Assembly (NCBI GenBank): GCA_964519365.1 | Contig: CAZFHP010000066.1 | Span: 1-7,416 of the forward strand | Length of the DNA stretch: 7,416 nucleotides | Origin: CAZFHP01 sp964519365 | GTDB taxonomy: Bacteria > Babelota > Babeliae > Babelales > RVW-14 | Direction of reading: 5' to 3' | In this document: positions 1 through 5,706 of the stretch, piece after piece | Numbering within the stretch: position 1 is the first letter of the stretch | Layout of the letters: every line of letters begins with the position of its first letter | Translations under genes and position numbers: made by a program | The notes under the pieces: generated by a model | Told to the model about the DNA's origin: nothing | The model's database searches: none | The model's input: the letters and a program-made list of their open reading frames with translations, nothing else

Positions 1-10
1 AGTTTTTATT

Positions 11-94
11 TAACCTGAAAAGAAAGATTTTTTAACAGTCACTTTAATCTCCAATATACGTTATAGCAATCTTTTGAAATTTGATTTCAGGTTA
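11..94. repeat. Distant 10-bp inverted repeat
   Basis: TAACCTGAAA at 11-20 is exactly complementary to TTTCAGGTTA at 85-94, with 64 bases between the arms. Beyond these ten bases the match decays quickly. There is no T-run after the second arm, so it is not a standard rho-independent terminator. It could be a regulator half-site pair, a remnant of a mobile-element end, or chance in AT-rich DNA. Confidence 0.3.
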
Positions 95-173
95 TCCCAT
101 ATACTTTAATTTCGAAATTGAAGTTGAAAAATTTGCCTATACCAGATATTGTATTTGGAAAATATTTAAAAAA

Positions 174-200
174 ACCGTACTGGAGGATGAAGTACTCGGT
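174..200 (+). other. Small hairpin with GGA-rich loop
   Basis: GTACT (177-181) pairs with AGTAC (191-195) around the 9-nt loop GGAGGATGA (182-190). ACCG (174-177) and CGGT (197-200) can extend the stem if two bases bulge. GGA exposed in a hairpin loop is the hallmark of CsrA/RsmA sites, but those usually occur as several copies or over a ribosome binding site, and this one lies about 300 bases from the nearest start codon. A nearby promoter is not clear, so transcription of the element is unproven. Confidence 0.2.
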
Positions 201-261
201 AAATTGGTGGATTTGACTCGTGCGTGTATATACCATTTATAGTCGCTAGTAAATCGAACAA

Positions 262-299
262 ATTTTGTCTTAAATTGTCAAACAGTATCCAAAATTGTC
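262..299 (+). promoter_or_regulatory. Four-unit 10-bp-period direct repeat (AAATTGTC box array)
   Basis: Four 8-bp units start exactly every 10 bases: ATTTTGTC (262-269), AAATTGTC (272-279), ACAGTATC (282-289) and AAATTGTC (292-299). Units two and four are identical, unit one matches 6 of 8 and unit three 5 of 8. A 10-bp period puts all units on the same face of the helix, as expected of a cooperatively bound regulator. The following gene encodes a protein with an excisionase-like winged HTH. Phage lambda Xis, of that fold, is known to bind tandem sites at about this spacing, including a poorly matching central site. Autoregulation by the downstream protein is an inference. Confidence 0.55.
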
Positions 300-419
300 T
301 CCCCAAAAAAAACAGCTTTCTGATCTTTAACTTTCAACTGGAATTACAAATTTCCACTATGTCACGATAATAAGAAAGAAAATTCAGAAGAAGTGTAGTC
401 GTTTTTTTTAAAAGAGAGG

Positions 420-456
420 TTGACAAAAATTGTCATAGTGTTTATTCATGTTAAAT
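420..456 (+). promoter_or_regulatory. Candidate promoter with overlapping palindromic operator
   Basis: TTGACA at 420-425 matches the sigma70 -35 consensus. It sits on the left arm of a perfect palindrome, TGACAA-AAA-TTGTCA (421-435). The right arm (430-435, TTGTCA) is itself a 5/6 -35 match. The -10 is weak: TATTCA (443-448) lies 17 bp from the first hexamer, and TTAAAT (451-456) lies 15 bp from the second. The right arm also contains the AAATTGTC box (427-434) found in the upstream array. A weak -10 with a box over the -35 fits a promoter that needs or is blocked by a regulator. Transcription would reach the response regulator gene about 50 bases downstream. Confidence 0.4.
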
Positions 457-508
457 GATGCAAATGGGTTGAAATAAATTTTCTTGAGAGTTAAGGAAGT
501 TAATACCA

Positions 509-1069
509 ATGAAACAGTATTTTACCATGTCGCAAGCTGCTAAAGTGTGTGCTGTAGATAGGTCCACTATGCATAGGTGGGTATCTGCAGGAAAAATAAA
601 ATCCTATAGCACACCGGGAGGACACAAACGGATTCTCCCTGAGGAATTGAAAAAATGGTTAGAAGATAATCAACTGCCCTTCGATATAGATGAATTTAAA
701 AGTGACAAAAAGAAAATTTTAATAGTCGATGATGATGAGAGTGTACATAATTATTTAAAAAAAATAATTAGCGGGATTTTTATTGATATTGAATTTGCAG
801 TGGATGGTTTTGAAGCAGGTAAAACGTTAATACGATATCAACCAGATCTGATAATCTTAGATCTGTTCATGCCTAATATGAATGGCTTTGAGGTATGTAA
901 AAATATCAAAACAGATCCCGAAACTAAAAAGATAAAAATTCTTATAATGACGGGGTATGGAAGCACAGAAAATCAGGATAAAGCAATGTCATTAGGGGCG
1001 GATGCATTTTTGGAAAAGCCTTCTTCAAAAAGTGTAATATTGGAATGTGTGGAAAAATTACTGAGATAA
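509..1069 (+). CDS. Response regulator: excisionase-type HTH plus receiver domain
   Basis: A cytoplasmic DNA-binding response regulator with reversed domain order. Residues about 5-50 form an excisionase/MerR-like winged HTH: SQAAKVCAVDRSTMHRWV supplies the helix-turn-helix and STPGGHKRI the characteristic wing. Residues about 68-186 are a complete receiver domain: acidic pocket D74/D75, phospho-acceptor D118 in LIILDLFMP, switch T148 in MTG, and K170 followed by P171. All catalytic positions are present, so phosphorylation by a histidine kinase is expected, but no kinase is encoded here. The ATG has AAGGAAG at 493-499, nine bases upstream. The gene is first in a same-strand series with the exported-protein genes, and box sites upstream suggest self-control. 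Family assignment is firm; the regulon is inferred. Confidence 0.93.
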   Translation: MKQYFTMSQAAKVCAVDRSTMHRWVSAGKIKSYSTPGGHKRILPEELKKWLEDNQLPFDIDEFKSDKKKILIVDDDESVHNYLKKIISGIFIDIEFAVDGFEAGKTLIRYQPDLIILDLFMPNMNGFEVCKNIKTDPETKKIKILIMTGYGSTENQDKAMSLGADAFLEKPSSKSVILECVEKLLR

Positions 1070-1099
1070 AAATAATCTAATACTAAAGGGGATTTTGAA

Positions 1100-1246
1100 G
1101 TGGTCCAGTTAACAGAAACAATGCTCTATGATGTATGTTTGATAAAGGGAAACACAGATCTGAAAACGTTGGGTTTTAAAAAAATGATAACCTGTGGAAG
1201 TTTTTTCAGTATGAATTACGCACTTCTTCAATTGAGGATGTTATAA
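1100..1246 (+). CDS. Candidate 48-aa small protein, possibly frameshifted
   Basis: A GTG at 1100 is preceded at good spacing by a strong ribosome binding site (AAGGGGA, 1086-1092) and opens a 48-codon frame. It ends at TAA 1244-1246, one base before the next gene's ATG. I recognise no family. The frame crosses a run of seven A's (1178-1184). Adding one A would instead continue the reading as KKNDNLWKFFQYELRTSS and on to IEDVIKWYLNKNRYPT, stopping at 1279-1281, for a protein of about 60 aa that looks more like ordinary protein than the in-frame tail. So this may be a small gene with a real or sequencing indel in the A-run, a decayed gene, or merely a leader peptide coupling translation to the next gene. 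Existence of a product is uncertain. Confidence 0.35.
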   Translation: MVQLTETMLYDVCLIKGNTDLKTLGFKKMITCGSFFSMNYALLQLRML

Positions 1247-1247
1247 A

Positions 1248-2507
1248 ATGGTATCTAAACAAAAACAGATACCCAACTTAAGGAGTATTAGGTTATTTAA
1301 AATTCTCAAATTCTTTTCTTTCAATTTGCAATCAACACGACTTATAATCCCACAGATATTTTTAATTGGGCTGTCTTTGTCCATTCTTTCTTCTGGTGCA
1401 TATGCTGATGGGTCGTTGATTTATGCTGGTTTTTCTTTTGTCGGTAATTATTCAGAGAATCAAGAACGTTATCCATATGCGGCGGAGCTTGCCAAACAGA
1501 CAGCAAATAATGGAATGCCGGTTTTAGACCATGCGCTCCGTGAAATGGTAAAAAATCATTATCAAAGAAAAGAGACGTTAATTGATTCGCAACGAGGCAT
1601 TGGCACAGGACCGAATCTGGCACTCGCTTTTGGCCTGTCGCAAGAATCTGTTGAGAAAGTCGGTTGGAAAGATAAAAATTTATATATCTATCGTGTTCTT
1701 TCTCAAGTCATGATTTTTGATTTTAGCAAGAAAATATTAATAGCGAATTTTCCCGCTATGGTCCAATACCAGGAGATAGACGGAAATATACGGGATATTG
1801 AGGCGCACCGAAAAGTTTTCAAACAAATATATTTAGATAACAACGACACAGAAAAATCTATTTTTTATGAATGGGTAATGCGTCTTAATTCAGTCGCAAT
1901 TAAAGAGTCATATCCTTTTTACCTCAAAGTTGGCTCACTGAATTTGGACTCTGAGTTGATAGAACAATTACCCAATGGAATTACTTCAAATGCATATAGC
2001 TCTGGAGTTGTTCAACTCTTTGAATCCATCTTTTCAAAAGAACAAAAGGTATCTATGGTTCCTTTCACCAAGGGGCAGGCTATTGGTGGAAAAATGCCGA
2101 TGCGTTTTAACGATGCCACCGTTTTACAGCTTAAACTACCAGAAGCTGATTACATTATAGATATAACTCTTCACGGATTCAAGCATTTGTCATTAAAGAA
2201 AAAAGCTTATAAACAGGAACATGCTTTCGGAGCGATTGCTACATTTAATTTATCACTTCCTGTATCGAATAAACAATATTTTAATCAACGTTTTACGAAA
2301 AAAAATTTTGTTTCTTTTTCAGCAAACGATAAAGTTGCTGTGGACGTGTGGCATGGACAGCAGACTACTTTAAAATCTCTATTTGTAAATTTTTCTCAGC
2401 AAATATCACAAAGATCTATCAAGGCCTTGTCTCAACTGGTTAAAGAACCCAAAAAAGTTGCCAAACAACTAAAGAATGCGGAGGGAGTAATTTCAAAATG
2501 TCGTTAA
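1248..2507 (+). CDS. Exported protein of unknown function, first of the secreted-protein operon
   Basis: A 419-aa protein I do not recognise. The N-terminus has a long basic n-region (about 33 residues), a hydrophobic core (IIPQIFLIGLSLSILSSG) and a plausible signal peptidase I site AYA|DG after residue 53, so the mature protein is probably periplasmic or beyond. It has no lipobox and no further membrane segment. The mature part looks mixed alpha/beta. Residues about 296-311 (LPEADYIIDITLHGF) resemble the 'ADY plus beta-strand' element of TolB-N/CsgG-type folds, but this is weak. The only cysteine is the penultimate residue. The ATG has GAGGA at 1234-1238, nine bases ahead. A second perfect site, TAAGGAGT (1279-1286), lies inside the n-region but no ordinary start codon follows at the right distance. 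The 3' end overlaps the next gene by 10 nt, which indicates co-translation. Confidence 0.85.
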   Translation: MVSKQKQIPNLRSIRLFKILKFFSFNLQSTRLIIPQIFLIGLSLSILSSGAYADGSLIYAGFSFVGNYSENQERYPYAAELAKQTANNGMPVLDHALREMVKNHYQRKETLIDSQRGIGTGPNLALAFGLSQESVEKVGWKDKNLYIYRVLSQVMIFDFSKKILIANFPAMVQYQEIDGNIRDIEAHRKVFKQIYLDNNDTEKSIFYEWVMRLNSVAIKESYPFYLKVGSLNLDSELIEQLPNGITSNAYSSGVVQLFESIFSKEQKVSMVPFTKGQAIGGKMPMRFNDATVLQLKLPEADYIIDITLHGFKHLSLKKKAYKQEHAFGAIATFNLSLPVSNKQYFNQRFTKKNFVSFSANDKVAVDVWHGQQTTLKSLFVNFSQQISQRSIKALSQLVKEPKKVAKQLKNAEGVISKCR

Positions 2508-3622
2508 CTAAACCAGCTATAATAAGCTACTATTCAAAATTTTCTATCTTTCTCGTTTTTATTTTATTATCAACATATACTTTTGCTTGGGCTACCCAAG
2601 TAAATGGTGTGATTACGTTGCCGTATAAGGGAAAATTATTTTCGAAATATCCAAGTGGCGCTGAAAAAAATGAGGCAATGAATAAAGCCAAATTACAGGT
2701 TTGGGAATTATACACTTCCAAATTTAGTGATGCAAAAATGAAACAGTATTTACAGGTTAAAGACAAGTTCATCAGTAGTGTAGATGATTATGTATTGAAC
2801 CTCAGAATACTGGATGAAGTTATAGATGAAAAATCCAAGACGCTAACATTGGCAGTTAAAGGAACCATTAACAGAACAGCTGTCGATGCAGTTTTTGGCA
2901 GCTTGTCTGCAGCCGGACAGCAGGGTACAGGGGAAGGAAGTAATTTTACGTTCATTTTTGTCTCACGACAGGCTGTCTCAGCAAAAACAAAAAATGCCAA
3001 ACGTATTGATATTACTCAGACCCAGACTGCCTCTGCTGCAAATGAATCTATGGCAGCATCGGGTAATTCAATGGCCTCAAGTTCCGACACAAACTCTGTT
3101 CAGAAAAAAATAACAGGAGGATCTACTGAAACCTCTGCGACAAGTCGTCAATATAAAGTTATGAGTTCTCAGGATATTAATGCTGCCATGGGAGGGATTC
3201 TCGCAACTGCGGGTTTTGAGATCATCGACTATGATGATGTTGTAAGCTACTGTGGGGGGGTTGAGCGTAATGTCGTTGCAGAAGAATTTAAGCAGAGTGA
3301 CGATATGTCACGTAATTCCAGAAAATCATCCATTAACGCTGCAAAAGACTGTGAGGTCTCGTTATTTGCCACAGGAACGCTGGATGTCGGAGTACAGGAT
3401 ACCGATCCTGTAACAGGACAAAAACGTGTTTATGTGTCTGTTCGGGGACAGGTTTGGAATATTATGAAACGTTTGCCGCGAAAAATAGCATCCGTCGGCC
3501 CGGTTCAATATTCAGGCCTTGGGCCGAATGATAGCGTGGCAATGAGAAATGCTCTTAATTTTGCGGCTGAGGAAGCTGCTAAATCAATTGTTGAGCAACT
3601 GAATGCAAAAAATATTAATTAA
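2498..3622 (+). CDS. Exported two-domain protein, FlgT-N-like plus CsgG/TolB-N-like fold (tentative)
   Basis: A 374-aa exported protein. The hydrophobic stretch IFLVFILLSTYTFAWA ends in a signal peptidase I site (AWA|TQ, after residue 32). Residues about 53-132 have the pattern of FlgT-N/LPP20-like domains: an Ala-rich helix (GAEKNEAMNKAKLQV) followed by a hairpin with ...KTLTLAVKGTIN.... After a strand (FTFIFVSRQ, about 150-158) comes a Ser/Thr/Ala/Gln-rich linker (about 160-215), then helix INAAMGGILATAGFEIIDY and strands CEVSLFATGTLDVGV and RVYVSVRGQVWNI, a TolB-N/CsgG-like order. C252 and C285 could form a periplasmic disulfide. The ATG has GAGGGAG at 2481-2487 and lies inside the previous gene's end. 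The gene at 4304 seems to share this layout. The domain calls rest on pattern only; no specific function can be given. Confidence 0.87.
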   Translation: MSLTKPAIISYYSKFSIFLVFILLSTYTFAWATQVNGVITLPYKGKLFSKYPSGAEKNEAMNKAKLQVWELYTSKFSDAKMKQYLQVKDKFISSVDDYVLNLRILDEVIDEKSKTLTLAVKGTINRTAVDAVFGSLSAAGQQGTGEGSNFTFIFVSRQAVSAKTKNAKRIDITQTQTASAANESMAASGNSMASSSDTNSVQKKITGGSTETSATSRQYKVMSSQDINAAMGGILATAGFEIIDYDDVVSYCGGVERNVVAEEFKQSDDMSRNSRKSSINAAKDCEVSLFATGTLDVGVQDTDPVTGQKRVYVSVRGQVWNIMKRLPRKIASVGPVQYSGLGPNDSVAMRNALNFAAEEAAKSIVEQLNAKNIN

Positions 3623-3638
3623 AGTATCGGAGATTAAA

Positions 3639-4298
3639 ATGAAATTAAGTCGTCTATTACTGGTTTTTATTATTTCTTTATCACTAACCTCTAATGTTTC
3701 AGCTTTCGGAATCAAAACTCTTACCAAAAATCTTACTGGGGGTGGAGATAGCGGGGGAGTTGACGTTAAAGCTCTTACGAACGATCAATCATCATTGTTG
3801 AAACAAGTTTCAGCAGCACTTCTGGCTCTCGCTAAATCACAGGCGTTGATGTCCGAAGCGCTTGGTCTTAAAGAGCAGGCAGCTATTGCTTCTCAGAATG
3901 CAGCTTCCCTTGAGGCTGGTGAACTCACCGGGAAAGATGACATGGAGAAGCAGATTGCGAGCTCTCAGGAAGTATCCGATGCTATCCAGGCTAAAATCGA
4001 AGAGTCTGAAGCACTTACTGCTAAAGAGAAAGAAACATTTGCGAAATCTCTTCCTCCATACGGGGTTGGCTCTATTGGCGTAATTCGCACATCAAAGACT
4101 GCCATTGAAACCAGTAAAAGTGTTTTAGGCAGTAAAGATTTGACAGTGTTGTCGAAACTTGGCCCGTTGTTGAGTTATGCTAAAAAAGCGCCTAGCTTGA
4201 TATCTAATTTCACTTCCTGTACGAGCAGTGTCATCAATTTTAGCAAGAAAAACGAGATTGATACTTCAGAATTAGAAGAAGCAACTAAGGATTGGTAA
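3639..4298 (+). CDS. Small exported helical protein of unknown function
   Basis: A 219-aa exported protein of unrecognised family. I place the start at ATG 3639: it has CGGAG six bases upstream and gives a textbook signal peptide (MKLSRLLLVFIISLSLTSNVSA, cleaved after residue 22). The in-frame ATG at 3603 lies inside the preceding gene and would add 12 residues ahead of the signal. The mature protein begins with a Gly-rich segment (GGGDSGG, residues 34-40). From about residue 45 to 135 it is a long Ala/Ser/Glu/Lys-rich helical region likely to form a coiled coil or helical hairpin, followed by a Leu/Ser-rich helical part with a lone C194. It ends in acidic residues plus tryptophan (ATKDW). 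The gap to the preceding gene is 16 nt and to the next 5 nt, so it belongs to the operon. It might be an exported subunit or periplasmic partner of the CsgG/FlgT-like protein; that is inference. Confidence 0.85.
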   Translation: MKLSRLLLVFIISLSLTSNVSAFGIKTLTKNLTGGGDSGGVDVKALTNDQSSLLKQVSAALLALAKSQALMSEALGLKEQAAIASQNAASLEAGELTGKDDMEKQIASSQEVSDAIQAKIEESEALTAKEKETFAKSLPPYGVGSIGVIRTSKTAIETSKSVLGSKDLTVLSKLGPLLSYAKKAPSLISNFTSCTSSVINFSKKNEIDTSELEEATKDW

Positions 4299-4303
4299 TT
4301 ACT

Positions 4304-5560
4304 ATGACACTAAGATTATTTATTATTATCTGCCTCCTATTTTCAGTTCAGGTGACAGAAGCATCGAAACTGAAAACTGTTGTGGTCGCTTCTCAAGGAA
4401 CGGGGGCGAATAGACAAGAGTCCATCGATTTAGCAATTGTTGAAGCAATATCACAGGTAAATGGAGCGGCGGTTGCTTCCTCGATGGCTTTAAGCATATC
4501 GGAGGTTTCATCTGAAACATCTGCTGGAAGTGAGTATGCAATGAAAGAAAGCTTTCAGCAAGATATTTCCAAAGCAACAAAGGGGGTTGTTAACTATTGG
4601 AAAATAATATCAATTAGACAAAATGAAGAACTTGGAGGCTTATGGGAAGCTTCGCTTGAGGTCGGTGTTTCAAAATATACCCAGTCTAAACAACTCAAAA
4701 GACTTCGTATGGCAATCAGTGATTTCAAAATCGCATCCGATGGTAACCCTGATAATCTTAATATGTTTCGCAGAGCATTTGTTCGTGAATTAGAAAATTA
4801 TCTGACACAAACCCGGAAATTTGCAATGCTTGATCGCTCCTTTCTGGCAGAACAAGACAAAGAACTGGGGTTACTAAAATCTAAAGATTTTCCAACAGAT
4901 GAGCTTGCCCGTTTAGGGCAACGTGCCGGAACAGACTACCTTATTGTAGGTGAGGTTGTAAATGCTAATAAATCTTCAACCAAACGAACCATGAAAACAA
5001 CAGGTCAATCAATGACAATCAACAAAGCATCAGGTCATGTTGATTATAGAATTATTGATGTTGCAACCACCCAGACTAAATTTGCTGCTTCGGCAAAAGG
5101 AGTTGTTAATTCTCTGTCAATTGGAGATGCTGCCCGAAAAGCGGCTCAACACGCTGGAGAGAAGGTTTTGAACGCAATATTCCCCATTCGGGTAATAGAT
5201 TTTCAGGGAAACATGTTAGTTTTAGGGCAAGGCGGTGATACACTGCGGAAAGGTGATAAATATAAGCTGATTAAGTTGGGAAAAAAGATTATTGACCCAT
5301 ATACAAAAGAAAGCCTTGGTCGGACGGAATCTGAAATCGGTATCATTACAATTAAAGAGGTGCAGGCCAAACAATCAACCGCGTCTGTAACAAAAATAAA
5401 TATTAAAATTACCGCTGGCGGGCCAATGCCGCCTATGATTGCGAGGCCTTATAAAAAAGCCAGTGCAGAAGCAAAGGCCGCTGCCCAGGTGAAAAAGGTT
5501 TCACAAGAAGGTGAAAAGAAAGTCGATGCTCTTTTAGAGTCATCAAAAGATGATTGGTAA
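4304..5560 (+). CDS. CsgG/FlgT-like periplasmic or envelope protein
   Basis: The most recognisable structural gene: 418 aa, three regions. Residues about 23-128 look like an FlgT N-terminal domain (ASQGTGANRQESIDLAI start, LWEASLEVGVSKY end). Residues about 134-292 look like CsgG/FlgT-M/TolB-N: LRMAISDF, a helix with FVRELENYL, RKFAMLDRS, then RAGTDYLIVGEVV. Residues about 293-366 match the FlgT C-terminal pattern (IDPYTKESLG, SEIGIITIKEV). A Lys/Ala/Glu-rich tail ends in KDDW. CsgG (about 277 aa) is the outer-membrane lipoprotein pore for curli; Vibrio FlgT is a soluble periplasmic flagellar-ring protein. This one has a signal peptidase I site (TEA|SK after residue 20) and no lipobox, which is closer to FlgT, yet no flagellar gene is present. 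Start: ATG 4304, five bases after the previous stop, with TAAGGA at 4286-4291; a TTG at 4292 is the alternative. Confidence 0.85.
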   Translation: MTLRLFIIICLLFSVQVTEASKLKTVVVASQGTGANRQESIDLAIVEAISQVNGAAVASSMALSISEVSSETSAGSEYAMKESFQQDISKATKGVVNYWKIISIRQNEELGGLWEASLEVGVSKYTQSKQLKRLRMAISDFKIASDGNPDNLNMFRRAFVRELENYLTQTRKFAMLDRSFLAEQDKELGLLKSKDFPTDELARLGQRAGTDYLIVGEVVNANKSSTKRTMKTTGQSMTINKASGHVDYRIIDVATTQTKFAASAKGVVNSLSIGDAARKAAQHAGEKVLNAIFPIRVIDFQGNMLVLGQGGDTLRKGDKYKLIKLGKKIIDPYTKESLGRTESEIGIITIKEVQAKQSTASVTKINIKITAGGPMPPMIARPYKKASAEAKAAAQVKKVSQEGEKKVDALLESSKDDW

Positions 5561-5575
5561 TAGGATGATTTGTAA
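5549..5575 (+). repeat. Short tandem duplication at the end of the CsgG/FlgT-like gene
   Basis: GATGATTGGTAA (5549-5560, the last three codons plus stop) is followed three bases later by GATGATTTGTAA (5564-5575), 11 of 12 identical. The second copy lies in noncoding DNA. It may be a local slippage or duplication. The end of the preceding gene carries the same ten bases GATTGGTAAT (4290-4299), because both proteins end in Asp-Trp. Confidence 0.5.
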
Positions 5576-5587
5576 ATTTAAGGCTAT

Positions 5588-5618
5588 AAATTGTCTTAAT
5601 CATTCAGTTTTTTATAGA
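5588..5618 (+). promoter_or_regulatory. Candidate promoter with AAATTGTC box before the last gene
   Basis: The 146-bp gap 5561-5706 is the only real break in the exported-gene series. It contains AAATTGTC (5588-5595), the same octamer found three times upstream of the response regulator and, by eye, nowhere in coding DNA of this window on this strand. Its TTGTCT (5591-5596) is a 4/6 -35 match, with TATAGA (5613-5618, 4/6) 16 bp downstream as -10. A looser copy, TTATTGTCA (5678-5686), precedes the ribosome binding site. No GC-rich hairpin with a T-run is present, so a terminator for the upstream operon is not seen. Only AT-only stems occur (5615-5628 and 5663-5682). Confidence 0.4.
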
Positions 5619-5706
5619 TTTTAATCTAAGTAGCAATTCTGAAGTTTTATTTGGTTATTAATAATAATTCCAGAAAATTATTGTCATAATTAGGAAGGGA
5701 GGTCTG

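Larger units (their letters stand above)
1..508. other. Upstream noncoding region with regulatory repeats
   Basis: No credible gene is visible in these 508 bases on either strand. The longest suggestive open frame (78-242, plus strand) has no ATG and no partner. The stretch contains a distant 10-bp inverted repeat (11-20 / 85-94), a small hairpin with GGA motifs in its loop (174-200), a phased TTGTC direct-repeat array (262-299) and a palindrome over a -35-like hexamer (420-435). Such a long leader with several repeats suits the control region of the response regulator gene that follows. It could also include the degraded end of an upstream gene lying outside the window. Confidence 0.6.

Noticed and set aside
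11..94. Ten-bp inverted repeat as ends of an insertion sequence
   Set aside because: Only 64 bases lie between the arms, no transposase is present and no flanking target duplication was seen.
213..241. TTGACT with TTTATA 17 bp downstream as a promoter
   Set aside because: The -10 matches only three of six positions, and the site is about 270 bases from the gene; too weak to annotate.
78..242. A 54-codon stop-free plus-strand frame ending ...LEDEVLGKLVDLTRACIYHL
   Set aside because: It has no ATG and no ribosome binding site, and open stretches of this length are not rare across six frames. It could be a decayed gene end, but I cannot support it.
3603..3638. Upstream in-frame ATG for the 219-aa gene
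   Set aside because: It lies inside the preceding coding region, lacks a suitable ribosome binding site and would place 12 residues before an otherwise standard signal peptide. ATG 3639 has CGGAG at good spacing.
4292..4303. TTG start for the CsgG/FlgT-like gene
   Set aside because: It overlaps the preceding stop region with the AAGG too close, while ATG 4304 gives a compact signal peptide. It remains a possible alternative.
4304..5560. Calling the gene csgG or flgT outright
   Set aside because: No curli or flagellar genes are present, the lipobox of CsgG is missing, and the match is at the pattern level only.
5615..5682. AT-only hairpins (TAGATT/AATCTA and AATAATT/AATTATT) as a terminator between the operon and the last gene
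   Set aside because: The stems have almost no GC and no following T-run; they are expected by chance in AT-rich DNA.
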